Source: Paramacrobiotus richtersi
Taxonomy: Eukaryota; Tardigrada; Eutardigrada; Parachela; Macrobiotidae
Assembly (NCBI GenBank): GCA_034698045.1
Contig: JAQGAU010001153.1
Coordinates: 1 to 21,088, forward strand
Length of the DNA: 21,088 nucleotides
Reading direction: 5' to 3'
Positions 1 to 11,000 of this stretch are shown here, piece by piece; within the stretch, counting starts at the first letter, position 1; each line of letters opens with the position of its first letter. A program made the translations under genes and the position numbers. Under the pieces are notes generated by a model that ran no database searches, was not told the origin of the DNA, and worked only from the letters and a program-made list of their open reading frames with translations.

Positions 1-7
1 TTTTTCG

Positions 8-36
8 GTATCGATTACATGCGATGAAATCGATAC
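8..36. repeat. Short hairpin-forming inverted repeat
   Basis: Nine-base arms GTATCGATT (8-16) and AATCGATAC (28-36) are exactly complementary and enclose an 11-base loop. No gene is visible here. It could be a cruciform or hairpin, or chance; the role is unknown. Confidence 0.5.
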
Positions 37-38
37 GC

Positions 39-240
39 AAAAAGGTTGATTCTTTGCTTCCAGTCTTTTTACATGCGTCTCATAATTAATTAAATTATTG
101 AAGCATTTAAACTTTCTCTGTGATGCGACGTTCGTGCCACAATGGAAGCACAGAGACATGGACTCATAGAAATGGACTGCAGGACTCGTATGGTGTCAGT
201 GTAGCGCTGGAAACCACGGAACGAAAGATCAACCTTTTTT
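39..240. repeat. Imperfect inverted repeat, possible small element
   Basis: The arm at 39-61 (AAAAAGGTTGAT, then CTTT and TTCC blocks) is complementary to 218-240: 12 bases are perfect and the rest is gapped. The arms lie about 200 bp apart, the spacing of a small non-autonomous inverted-repeat element. No target-site duplication is seen at the outer ends, so a transposon call is weak. Confidence 0.3.
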
Positions 241-278
241 GTCAACCTTTCTGTACTTACGGGATTTATTGATCAGAA

Positions 279-312
279 TTATTGATCGTGTCAATAGTCA
301 ACCGATCAATAA
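279..312 (+). repeat. Hairpin beside the first visible exon
   Basis: TTATTGATCG (279-288) and CGATCAATAA (303-312) are exact 10-base complements around a 14-base loop. A near copy of the left arm, TTATTGATCA, sits at 266-275, so two alternative stems are possible. The structure overlaps the putative acceptor or start region of the MARVEL-like gene and could influence splicing or initiation. That effect is inference only. Confidence 0.4.
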
Positions 313-1930
313 ATCTGACGGCTACAAGCGCCTTTGGAAGCCCCTAAAATATGGACCCGACTACACCACCAGTACCTACGGCATCCTCAAACTGCTCATT
401 ATTGTACGTATTGGCTGTCTGTTTGTAATGTACACTGCCAGCTTATCGGCACATATACTGCAGCATATAAGTATGTTTTATCAGTATACACGATTACTCG
501 TCTAAAGTAGGCCCTAATCAAAGTACAACACATGACATCATAGAGTGTTAATGCGAGGCTAGATGGGCCCATAAAGATGTGTGGGGTGTGCATATAAATT
601 ATAGTATAAATAGGAAGTGAGGGATAATTGATTGAGTGGGAGTAATAGTGACGGGTGAAGTGGCGGCGATGCAAAGAGCAGTTGACAGGGACTACTTAGG
701 CAGCCGTAAAGCACTCGCCTTCCGCGCTAACTGCCTCCCATTCCGTCCCTTCCATCTTCCCGTTGCTGCTTTGCGGCCCGAAACAAGCCACACTTCATGT
801 TGACTTCTCACGCGACCTTTCAGCACATTTACCCACATGTCAAACAGGAAGAGCCTGGCAAGCGTCAGGGCATGGCTCCAGTGAGCTGGTAGATCGTAAT
901 GGTGTAACAATCGCTATGCAAGCGACCGGATAAATGTTCTGTTGCCTCTTGCTCATTTATGTATACATACAGTATGTACGCTTTGTTATTGCGAAACTTA
1001 CGTACCTCCATTGCAGTTTAACGTTGTTTCATCGTACAGAAAGACAGCTACTGTTGACGATAACATAAGTGACCATTAATTATAATGTTATTACTGCATC
1101 TAATTTAAGGAACATTACTATCTAAGAAATTTCAGGAAAAACTTGACGTACATAATTGCTGCGTTAGATCTGAACTCGCCTTTTCGCGAAAAGCTCGCTT
1201 AAATGAGGAAAATGAAATAAGAGCGGGAAATTGATTGTAGGGCATGAGTGCTGCTTGCTTTATCTCGCTGATGATAACGGTGGGCGGTCACGTGGAAAAC
1301 GGGCGCTACGCCTGCTTCTTCGCCTGTACCTCCGTCACCTGCATCGTCTACACACTGGTCTTCGCCCTTAGCCGTCTGCGTGTCTGGGATCCCCGGAGGC
1401 CATCTCTGCCGCACCAGATTGTAAGTCTATATTATATACTATTGTAACATAAAGTATCCATGGGGCTGACGGCCATCGCATTTTAGGAGCGATTATTCGG
1501 TTTCATTTTTGTCCTGTGGAATTTCGTGTCAGCCGGCCTAGTGGCGCCCACCAGCCACCTGACCCGCAACCATCCCAAGAACCTTGCTCTCCACTCGGCC
1601 GTTACCGGTACCAGTCCGCCCCACGAACCCGAACCCGGCCCGGTGTGTCTGCACAATATCCCTGACGAAGTCTGTCGCGGGACCACCACCACGGCATCCG
1701 TAAGGGACCATATGAAAACCATAATGTGCTGTCACTAAGACATCCGTTTGCCTCTGTTATAGGTGATTTGTTTTATACTGAGCGCGACGATTCTGGTCAA
1801 CTTCTTCCTCTCGGTGTGGTGGGGCCCACCGCTGCGCTACTCCATGCGGCTAAAGAACCTTACCGAAGGGGAAAAGTATCAGAACTTTAGCAATGAGGAC
1901 ATTATTGAGGAGGAAGGCCAGGAGCCTTAA
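311..1930 (+). CDS. Four-transmembrane MARVEL-like membrane protein
   Basis: Four exons fit together: up to 403, 1241-1420, 1487-1699 and 1763-1930. All three introns (837, 66 and 63 bp) are GT-AG and phase 0, and no frame is broken. The joined product has four hydrophobic segments: one spanning the first splice junction (ILKLLII then GMSAACFISLMITV), GRYACFFACTSVTCIVYTLV, RLFGFIFVLWNFVSAGLV and VICFILSATILVNFFLSV. A long loop with two cysteines lies between segments 3 and 4, and the tail is acidic (IIEEEGQEP). Four helices with short cytosolic ends is the MARVEL/CMTM/plasmolipin layout, a family acting in membrane apposition and vesicle traffic. Family assignment rests on topology only. The 5' end is unresolved: the frame is open back to 170, where an in-frame TAG at 167-169 separates it from an ATG at 158. 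About 217 residues are secure. Confidence 0.7.
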
Positions 1931-4205
1931 TACGGCTGCTGCTGCGTGAAGAAGCTGTTCCGTAATTATCGTGCATCCTGGCATGTAGCCACTGACCAGC
2001 GAAATACAAAGGCAGGTTAAGACAGCTATTTTCCAAAAAGCTGTAGCGGCTTATGACAGGCAATGCACCCCGATCTCCTTGTCTCTCCCGGATGTGCAGC
2101 TTGGGTTTCGTGTACATAACTGTATGTTGCAGTTGCACTTTTCGTTAGCGTTTAGTTAACCCCACCGCGAAGATGTACCGTTTCTTAGTCATTCATTATA
2201 TATTTCGCCGACCGACAATTGCGTATAATTCGACCCACGTCCGGCACTTACACTCCAGAATGCATGGATGTCGTGTTATACAGCAAACGTACGTGCTGGT
2301 GACCGTTCACAAAGAATCTGCGCGCTGCGTCAAGGAGGAACGGTCCGGAAAACAGTCTGCCACTTTGATGGTCTATATTGTTGTAAATTAACAGCGTGGT
2401 GAATTCGCGCTCCCTATAACCAACTACAAGCGCGTATTCTTTTGTTACCTGTGTAGATCCATGAAGTTGAATGGCAGGCATGTCGCTGGCCATCATGATC
2501 ATCTATATGTTAGCTATAGGCTTTAGCGTTTCATAGTTAAACGGTGAGCCGAGCAATTAATAAAACGAATATATACTGCATTACTGCTGACCGTTCATTG
2601 TGTACACCAAAATGCCAAGGTGGGAGAATTTTGGTTAATTGATCGATCCTGAATGTATGCTGCTCTGGAATTGTGAACTCATGCAAAGATCCAATAATAT
2701 AAATGCCGCGACTGACGTTTCTCTCCATAAATTTGTACTGCACTGCCATAACCGTGTGTACCCGCGGTTCAGTGAACCTGTGGTGTCCGGTGACTTTATA
2801 AGAGGCAGCTGCCACTTTAGATATACCTTAGATATAGGACAAAAAATTACACAAGAAAACGAATAACAATACGCCCAAAAGGTTCGCAGCGTGCGACGGA
2901 GTACTGTTGAACACTTTAACTTTTGACCACCATTAATATTGGTGGAACTGCACTACTAGACTGTAACTTATACTGTTATATATTCCTAATGCATATTAAT
3001 GAATTACATCAACTACGACTTCAAATTTACGAATCTCTGTACTTATCTGTTCTCGATGAAATTCCACTGACCCTGGGCCTGGGGTACCCTTTCCCCCCGA
3101 ATTCTGCGTCTTGCTTCCTTAATCCCAGAACAGTATCTTCGTTTTCGAGTCCTAACTTGCCTTCGTCTCGAAACCGATTGGTTGCACATTGCACAATGCA
3201 GCGGCAGTTCAGAGGTTGCATCGTCTCTTCCGGTTTTACCACGTGATGCAGTTGTTTCGTCGCGAAAGTTAAAACCGAAATTATCGCTAACTGATTTCTA
3301 TGATCATGAATCGGTATGGTGTAATGCAGATTGCCTTATTTGCTTTAAATCTATAAATCTATGCGAAAGAGAAAAGATGTAGGTGCCTTTCTGTGTACGT
3401 TTTTTCTGCGATATTTATTGTTAGCTCATATCTTACGATGCTATCCAACAGTCGCAAAGTAGACATTTGCACTTCCGGTCACTGCGTGTAGTGCATCCTT
3501 ATGCAAAGAACTTTTCTCCAGTAAATATTATACTGCAAATTTTATTTTTATTTGTTTCTGGGATAGTGCCAAATAGATACAATAATTATTGCAAATGCTT
3601 AACCGGGCGAAGTGCCGCAAGAAGTCCTTTCATCCTCGTGGTGAAATATGTATAAGGAAGGGTTATATTAGAGTACGGTGGCGCTTTCCACTCCAAAATA
3701 CGACCGGAAGCTGCATGAGAAAACTGTCTGCGAAGCTCCATAGCCAGCGAAATATACGGCTCCTTCACTTCGTTGCCACGACAACGGTTAACAATCTAAC
3801 GCCTGGGTTTTAACTACTCGTGTCTGATCACAATGGACAGAGCGGAGAGGTCTGACGAACTCCAGTCTATACAGTTTTGCTTTGTGTTTTCATTACTGTC
3901 TGCGTTTCGCTCTGGCTCAATAAAAAAATCACAGTGTCATCAATAGTTCTCTAGCAACAAGAAAGTGTTTCGATTAATCGCATATGTCGTTGAGTTGACG
4001 CTGAACATCGTGGATGTTATAGCTGATCTAATTGTAAATCACTCAATGGTATCATCAAAAGAAGATTGCTACTGCAGTTTTATTCTAAACAAAGAGCCAG
4101 CCCGCGATCTCCAATGAGTGCTGCACATGCAGCATGTTAAACTACAATACGAGTACGCCATCTCCGGTATTTGCAAGACAATTTCATTGCGTCGTATGGC
4201 GGCAG
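1931..4205. other. Intergenic / 3' UTR, no supported gene
   Basis: No reading frame here has flanking splice sites, domain character or a sensible composition. The first part is probably the 3' UTR of the MARVEL-like gene; an AATAAA at 2559-2564 lies about 630 bp after its stop. The first 29 codons after that stop stay open and are discussed as a finding. The rest is mixed-composition DNA in which I see nothing definite. Confidence 0.5.
2559..2564 (+). terminator. Possible polyadenylation signal (AATAAA)
   Basis: Canonical AATAAA hexamer on the strand of the MARVEL-like gene, about 630 bp past its stop. The distance is long and the hexamer is common in AT-rich DNA, so this is only a candidate. 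Confidence 0.25.
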
Positions 4206-4367
4206 TACTATAACAGCGACATGGAGCAACGCGAGCATGAGGAGGACATCGAGGCGAGTCTGGTGGATGTGTTGCTCTTGTTCAGCGACTGCTACAGTGC
4301 CGTGGTGGTGACCTTTATGGCACTGTTCGTCTGTCTCTGCTGCTGGGAGCAGAGAGCGCCCCACTGA
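4206..4367 (+). CDS. Candidate terminal exon with one membrane segment
   Basis: After an acceptor-like CAG (ending at 4205) a frame of 53 residues runs to TGA at 4365-4367. It begins YYNSDMEQREHEEDIEAS, an acidic stretch, and then has a hydrophobic segment (about VTFMALFVCLCCW) with three nearby cysteines before the end. The acidic N-side, single hydrophobic helix and cysteine cluster look like the membrane tail of a tail-anchored or multipass protein. No upstream exon could be linked and the family is not recognised. It may be one exon of an otherwise unseen gene, or a chance open frame. Confidence 0.35.
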   Translation, partial: YYNSDMEQREHEEDIEASLVDVLLLFSDCYSAVVVTFMALFVCLCCWEQRAPH

Positions 4368-6157
4368 CTAACGCGAAAAGCATTGCAACGCTGCACCTCA
4401 TCATTCGGTCAGCAATGGGCCATATAACATTGTTTCCAGCATGGTTGAGCCGACAGAAGCACGTGCGCGTAACCGTGGGATCAATCCCGTTCGACACTTC
4501 CGCTGAAATCGTGTGTGTTGGATTAGCGCGTTCAATTATATTTATTTATTCCTTTAATTGGTCAGTAACACGCTGCTGTTTCATTCATGACCTTCGGTCG
4601 ATAGTTTATGCTGAAAAATCAAATGCCGGTGGTAGAATTATGCTAAAGCGAGTATGTCTTTTAAACGGTGAAATTTGTTAAATCGGCCAGTCTGAATGTG
4701 AAACCACAAGAGGACTACTTATTAATCGACTGGAATAACTTTTTCATTTGACCGGACGTTGTTACTGTGAATCGTTGTTGCATTTGAGATAATCAATAAA
4801 CATGTGTTTAATCGATTATGGATAATCTGATGAACTTTTGGAGATGGTGTGCAGGGTGGTGAAGAAGCTTGGAGAAAATTACGGAGGTATGGCAGAGACC
4901 GCATAGATTACATTTTTACAAAATACTCCTGCAACGTCCATTGGCTCTATATATACTCTGCCCCGCGGTTTGCGTGGGCGCATTATTAACTACCATGTAG
5001 ACAGCCAACCGTATCACTTTAATTCAGTTATTTTGGCAAAAAACTCTATGCCACAACCAGTTCTGGCGTAGCCACAGTCCACAATAGCTCCTTATTAAAA
5101 GATTTCTAGCAGAAACGATCAAACACGCAGATAAGCGAGCACGTGCACAGAAATAGGCCTATACATACTGGCTCTTCGCTGACTGTCCAGTGACAAGACG
5201 AAATCAGATGATTTTGTTTCGTGGATAACTTTAGCTCTAGCATGGCTGAACCGTACAACCGCGTGACCTTTACATGCACTCGGGCCTACTCCTTGATATG
5301 CGGCTAATTCCCAACACGAAAAACTAAACTCTCTAATTATATTTTTCGACTAAAGATGTAAACTGGTTTTATCAGGTGATCTATGCGTAAAAGCGTCTTT
5401 AGCCTATCAGTGTTGTTTCTACATAGGAAAAAATGTACAAGCGGACCTGCCGTTGCAAGTGGCCAAAAGGAAATGCAGGATAAGAAAAAATATATTCTCT
5501 ATCACAATAATATCATATGAAAGTATGTTGAATTTGGACCGGCGAAGGGCGTTTAAATGCAAACAAGCATCAAAAACATGAGCGACTGAGCCATGTGCGA
5601 ACCCCTTGGCAAGAGTTACTAGTGATGGCTAATCTGACCAGGAAATTAACCGCGTCGACAAGCGCAGTAGGCGATCAGCGTCTACCTGTAGCTCATCTCA
5701 TCTGATCGGCCGAGGGTTGGTTTGTGCGATAACTTCCGGTCCGCGGTACAGACGAGTGTAACTGTCAGTGGTCGCTTGTTGGAAAGGGTATCTAGTTTTC
5801 CCGGTATCGATATATCCCCTAGCGAGCTAGTGCTTTACTGTGTACGGCTTCTTTTCGCGCTGGCGGAAAGAAACACAATGTCATACAGTGCGGTACTAGT
5901 ACTGATCATGGGGACATCAAGGAGCAAAAAGACGAAAGAGGAGACGAACATGTCCAAGACATACGTCGCTATCGCTATCACATCAAGACGTTTGGCACAC
6001 ACACATTCAGTGGCTTAGGTACGCAGAGCAGAATCAGAGCGACGACGGTCGAGGGCAGGGTTGGCTGTTGGAGCCCTTTCTAAACGATAGTTTTCGAGCA
6101 GCCGTTGATCTGTAGAGCGACGACCCCACGGGCAGTCCCTAGAACCTCTTCGCCAAC
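4368..6157. other. Intergenic, nothing supported
   Basis: About 1.8 kb with only short frames of random-looking composition on both strands. The longest, near 5722-6018, lacks splice sites or domain character. The GC content rises sharply just after 6.1 kb, where the next gene begins. The promoter of that gene presumably lies here, but no element could be recognised. Confidence 0.5.
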
Positions 6158-7382
6158 ATGGGCCTGACGGTATTGTCGGTGCTGTCGCCGTCGCTCGTCC
6201 TGTGCAGTCTGGGCGGCGCCATGCTCTTCTCCCTCTCGCCGCTTCCCCAACCTCTCCCACGCCTTCCCAGCAACCGCCGCCCTCCGCCGGCCAGCCCGTC
6301 TGCACGCTCTTCCAGCAGGCACCCGCCGCAACGGAGCCCCTGGAGAGGACGGGCGGGCAGCTCGCGCACCCGCAGACCATCAGATGGTCGCCACGCGGGA
6401 TTCCAAGCGCAAGGTGGAGGGGAGTACCTGGACCCGACCGACGCGATGGTCATCCGCTCGGACGACTCCAACCTGACGGGCTACATGGAGCCCGGGCGAG
6501 CGGGCGGGGAGAGCAGCAGCGGCACGGCCAGTCGCAAGACCCGCGCGCCCTTCCCCCCTCCCCGTCGATACCGGCGACCAGTCCATCGGCGACCTCCCGG
6601 CATACAAAAGATGCGCGTACTGCCAGAGCAACAGCCTGCGCCCAGTACGAGATACAAGTAACCAGTGCATGTTTTTATAGCCCCTCGGGTGTGATTACTA
6701 CGCGGCCTCGATTACCGACAATGATCCCTTTGAAATAGGTCAGATTCGATTAGCCGGAAGTCTGTCACGTGTGTGACCTTTTCGCTGTACTCTGTTGCAG
6801 CCATGGATTACCTGGGAAGAGTGTACTTACTACCTGTCGGGCGGGAGCGGTGATAAAATGCTGCGAGGTAAGCCAGGCCTAAAGGTCACGCTGCCGCGGA
6901 TGTCGATGCGTACTGATCCTGGTTTGTACAGAGCTAGTCAACTCGGTCAAGGCTTTATGCCAGCTATGCGCACCTGCCTCCGCGCCCGAAACTCCCGAGA
7001 GTCCCTACAGCAGCGTCACCCGAGGCCAGCCAAGCAACAGTCAGATCAGCTGTCTGGACTTCTCGCTCGGCACCGGGCAGGCGCACAATGTGACGCTGCC
7101 CCCTTCCATCTTCGGCAACGAGGAGATCTGTCAGTAAGTGCGAGCAGACAGCTTATATAGTTAGTATATATCGATATTAAAACAGACGTAGTCTATATAC
7201 CACTCGTATAGAGACCAAGTGTCGATCTCTGTAGGCGTTTCTTGAAACCCGAGCTGGATAAGTGTGCGGCAGAGGGGGCTCGACTGGGCTGCCAGGAGCA
7301 GGACATTATCACCCTCAACGTCTTCGCCAGGAACTTTTACCTCTGTGTCGAGCCGGTCGACCAGTCCGTCGTACGCACACAC
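6158..7382 (+). CDS. Orphan secreted cysteine-rich protein
   Basis: The ATG at 6158 opens a typical signal peptide (MGLTVLSVLSPSLVLCSLGG). A GC-rich, Pro/Ser/Gln-rich first exon follows, to about 6657; its best coding frame changes twice, so its exact translation is uncertain. Near its end is the cysteine pair CAYCQSN. The next exons fit cleanly: 6801-6867, 6932-7133 (phase 1 entry) and 7235 onward (phase 2 entry). They encode an ECTYYLSGG segment, then VKALCQLC, a Ser/Pro linker, SCLDFSLGTGQAHNVTLPPS, EEICQRFLKPELDKC and a final FYLCVEPVDQ. About ten cysteines plus NVT and NLT sequons point to an extracellular, disulfide-bonded protein. The frame closes at TGA (7380-7382), though a donor-like GTACGC at 7371 allows further exons. 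I do not recognise the family. Confidence 0.55.
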
Positions 7383-7452
7383 ACTGGGCTATGAAGATCT
7401 AGAGCTTAGCGATACCGATATAGCTTCCTATCCGCTATAAGTACGTTGGTAG

Positions 7453-7545
7453 CGCGCGTGCCCATTGAGAACCGCACCGCGCACCAAGAAGCCTACGCTC
7501 GTCAGCACTGTGCCCCAGACGCGACATGCGTTGCCACGCGCACAG
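7453..7545 (+). CDS. Possible extra 3' exon of the secreted gene
   Basis: Between an acceptor-like TAG (ending 7452) and a donor CAG|GTGCGC lies a frame reading VPIENRTAHQEAYARQHCAPD and on to DATCVATRT, with one NRT sequon and two cysteines, similar in character to the upstream secreted gene. Its phase does not match a splice from 7370, so it is either a separate exon or not coding. Confidence 0.2.
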
Positions 7546-8048
7546 GTGCGCGTGACGTTTATTATGACCTTCAGGCTGGGCTGCTATATCACTAAACCTA
7601 CTGCTTGTTTTGTGGGCACCGTATGGACAGCTTGCGTTTTACTACCCATCTCTGTAATAGCCTTACGCGACTGACCTTAATTAACGAGTCTTTGGCGTTC
7701 TACAGTTTATATGACCAATGATGTAACGTAATGGACGTTTTTGTTGAAAATTCATCATCATCGTGTTTGGCTACATTTCCATATGCAATGAAGAAGCACT
7801 AACAAACCCGGAAATATCAACTTATGTTTTTTTTGATAGTGTGTAAACATATCCAAGCATATTCATCATACTGTATACTATTCGAAATACACAAACAAAG
7901 AAGAGCGATAACAAACAAACCACAACGAACGACATTTACCAAACGAGTCCGCGAGATAACAATACCATAACATCAACGCAAGAAACATGTACCATAACAA
8001 CAACCCAAGAAACATCAAACTCAAGATCCACACCAACGCACGTGTGAC
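7546..8048. other. Intergenic between convergent genes
   Basis: Holds the 3' ends of the secreted gene (+) and the KDM4-like gene (-). About 7880-8040 is strongly A/C-rich on the + strand (CAACAA, CATAAC repeats), so it stays open as a T/G-rich frame on the minus strand; that openness is compositional. TTTATT at 7558-7563 would be a minus-strand AATAAA, about 490 bp beyond the KDM4-like stop. Confidence 0.4.
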
Positions 8049-11000
8049 CTACAGGATGCTGCTTCCCAATCCGTCAAACTCATCCTCCAATTCCTTCACG
8101 ATGGTCGCCGCCACTTCGTCGCTCTTCACTTTGATATTCCAGGATTTCACTGGACTGCGAGTGTACTTGTCCAGCGTGAGCGGGGCCAGTTCAAGCAGCA
8201 GCACATTGATATACTCGCCCACTTCCGGCTCTTTGTATACAAGCTGACTGGCCTTGTAGTCGCCGTACACGACGCCCATCACTCGCTCGTCCTGCTCCAC
8301 AATCTCGATAATACGGACCAATACTACACCGTCTTTGCCGAAAAATCGCACAAAACCAAACTTACTGATGACCGTTTCCATCTGCAAAAACATTATGACA
8401 TGCGTACGTGACTCTCTTATCGTATCGGTATGATAAAAGTGGCTACTAACCATCCAGTTGGCAAATCCCCCGAACTGCGTGGCCCACGCCCGTTCCCGCC
8501 GTTGCAGCTCATCCTTCGTTACCTTCTTGGCCGCCGTGGACTTTGGCGCAATCACCTACACACATTAACCGTCACACGCTGCCCGCCGTTGTCATCCTGA
8601 GATAGCACAGCCGTACTTACACCACTGCACTTGACAGCTTTCCGTCGCCTCTCCGCCGGCGTCGCCGTTTTGGCGAGCATGTAGCGTGAGCTGCTGACTT
8701 CGCTCAGATTGTCCGAGTCCGTTCCTTTTTGCTGATTAGAGTCCGTTCCTTCTTTCTGATTAGAGGAACAGCGGAGTACAGTCGGGTCCGTGTTGTCATT
8801 CCCGCCCGACCCAGCGGACGCGTCTTGCCGTGGTCGTTTGAGCGGAATGCGGTGTTTCGTCACAAAAGCTCGGAACACTGCACACTACAAATCAACAAGC
8901 AAGACCATAACTGACACATTCTATTTGCAAGAGTCACTTTCGCATTGTACCTAACGTTTCTACATCTGGTTCGGTAATCAGACTCATTCAGTTACGTTCG
9001 AATCGGCTGCAATAGCCAGCCTCATCTCCAGTTCCGGCATGCGCAGCTCATCCCGCTTATTCTCCCGAGAGATGGCCGACAACTTGTCCATCTGATTACG
9101 GCCAAAGTACACCCGGAAGAAGTCTACACGTGCATCGGCAGGTTTGGCGCCCCCGAATCCCAGTTCTCCCTGGTCAATCCGGTCCCACATCAGGTACATG
9201 GCAGCCTTCACGGCATCGCTAAAGCCCAGGAACGTGGTCCAGCGCCCAGTTTCGTCGACGATATACTCCCAGTCGGCATGCTCGACGTCATTCATGTCGC
9301 TGGGCTTCTTAATCAGCAGCCGCAGGTCACGCGGGAACAACGCTGCCGGTTTATTGCGGATGATAACGCGTTCGCCCCTGTTAATGGAACGAATCGCCAT
9401 TTCTTGTCCATCATACAGCAAGACCATCCGACTCTCCGTATAGGGCTGATCTGGCGCTGGAAATGCATCCAAGTCGGCAACGCCCATGCGTTCCCCCTTG
9501 GCCTTCGCGACCTGCTCTATTATCAGGCGCAGGATCCGGAACACGAAAGGGCTATCTAGTGTGAGCTTGTCGGTGCGCACGCACTTTGCCAAAATGCTCG
9601 CAGGGCCAGCGTATCCTCATCAGTGTTACAACGAACGTATACGCACGCCTAAACATGACATTATGATGTAGTAAAGATCAGCTTCTTATCGAGAACGTTT
9701 ATGACAAGATGAGTGAGCAATGTGGAGACCGTATAAAGGTCATTTACTGCTGCGTTACCTGGATTGACTTCAATTCCAACAACATCGTCATTTCCACGCG
9801 TTGGCGCCCAACAAGCATTACACATGAGTTGTCCAGCGTCCTAGTGCGAAAGTCAATGATATTGTCTGTGAGAGATGTTGCGCGTGCCCATACCTTTCAC
9901 GAGAACAACTATCGTCGCCTGACACCAAACGCGGAAGCAGTTCAGCCGGAGTATACAGTCCCTCTGGGTCAACGGTGCATACAACTGGCTCAATAACATG
10001 GACTCCAGCGCGATGACTGTCACGAATCTCGCTCGTTTTCGCTTCACAAAAGTGTGCAACTGCCGGACCGATGAGTTTTTCGTTGGTCTTGAGGTCAATA
10101 CATCGAACGGGAATGGCGATATTTGCGGCCACGCACTTTTCGGCCAGTCCAGCGTGCAGGGCGTTCATGCCGACAGCATCCACAGGACGCAGCTGGGATA
10201 TGTTTCTCTTCCGGCATACGGCCCAGTTGTCGCTGTCGGATTTGAGATATCCTGTGGAGCAATTACCGCACTCACATTTACATTCCACGAATTTAGCCGA
10301 ATTTTTGGCGAGCCACGACTGTAGGCCGAGATTAATGGCAGCGGCCACAGTTACGCCATGGTTGCGCACTTGATGGGCGGCGCCCGGATAGGTGACGATA
10401 ATGTCACCAGCTCGCTGTTTTCCGCCACGGTCACTGGAATGCCACTGGCTACTGTAAAATCCACCATTTCAACAAAGTCTTTCTTGTATCGCGGACCAAG
10501 CTTTCAGAGTGGACACAGTTTCTGTTTCGGATGGGGCATAAATCTGTGAAAAAAAAGCATCATTATTTTACATATAACAGCACTGCTACAAGGCTGTCTA
10601 CCCGTGATGTTTCTGTATCAAACGTACTGCCCATCGAACAAGATAACAAGTGGTTGCTCTCACATACACTTTACTGCGTGGCACTTACCCAGCAAAAACC
10701 GTCCGCTTTATTCAAGTAACGTTCCGGAATCTCCTCCCACTCTTTGTAACAGAGTACGTTCAGCGTAAAGAAACAAATGCTGATCGAAAATGATCTCCCG
10801 TCTTCCGTATGCATCGCGGCCAAGACGTTACGGGAGGAGATTTAAATCATCCAGGAAGTGATTCCGGTGTGGACTGGTTCGTTCCGGATGATTTCGATCC
10901 GTTTCATCCAACAGTGTTTGTCCAAGGTATCCGGTTTCCATCCCTACAATTGAAAGCATACACGTGCTGGCAGGTCGAGCTGGAATGCATCGTGCAATCT

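Noticed and set aside
39-240. Confident transposon call for the inverted repeat at the left edge
   Set aside because: The arms are gapped and no target-site duplication is present, so it is kept only as a repeat.
5722-6018. 98-codon + strand open frame
   Set aside because: Random-looking composition, no splice sites and no link to the gene starting at 6158.
6015-6661. Several overlapping minus-strand open frames
   Set aside because: Arg/Gly/Ala-rich shadows of GC-rich DNA opposite the secreted gene's first exon.
7880-8048. Open minus-strand frame continuing past the KDM4-like TAG with a hydrophobic stretch
   Set aside because: The T/G-rich strand lacks stops by composition alone; the Leu/Met/Trp repeats reflect CAACAA-type DNA.
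9612-9626. CTGATGAG on the minus strand, a hammerhead ribozyme core motif
   Set aside because: No partner GAAA with flanking stems; it coincides with the acceptor before a coding exon.
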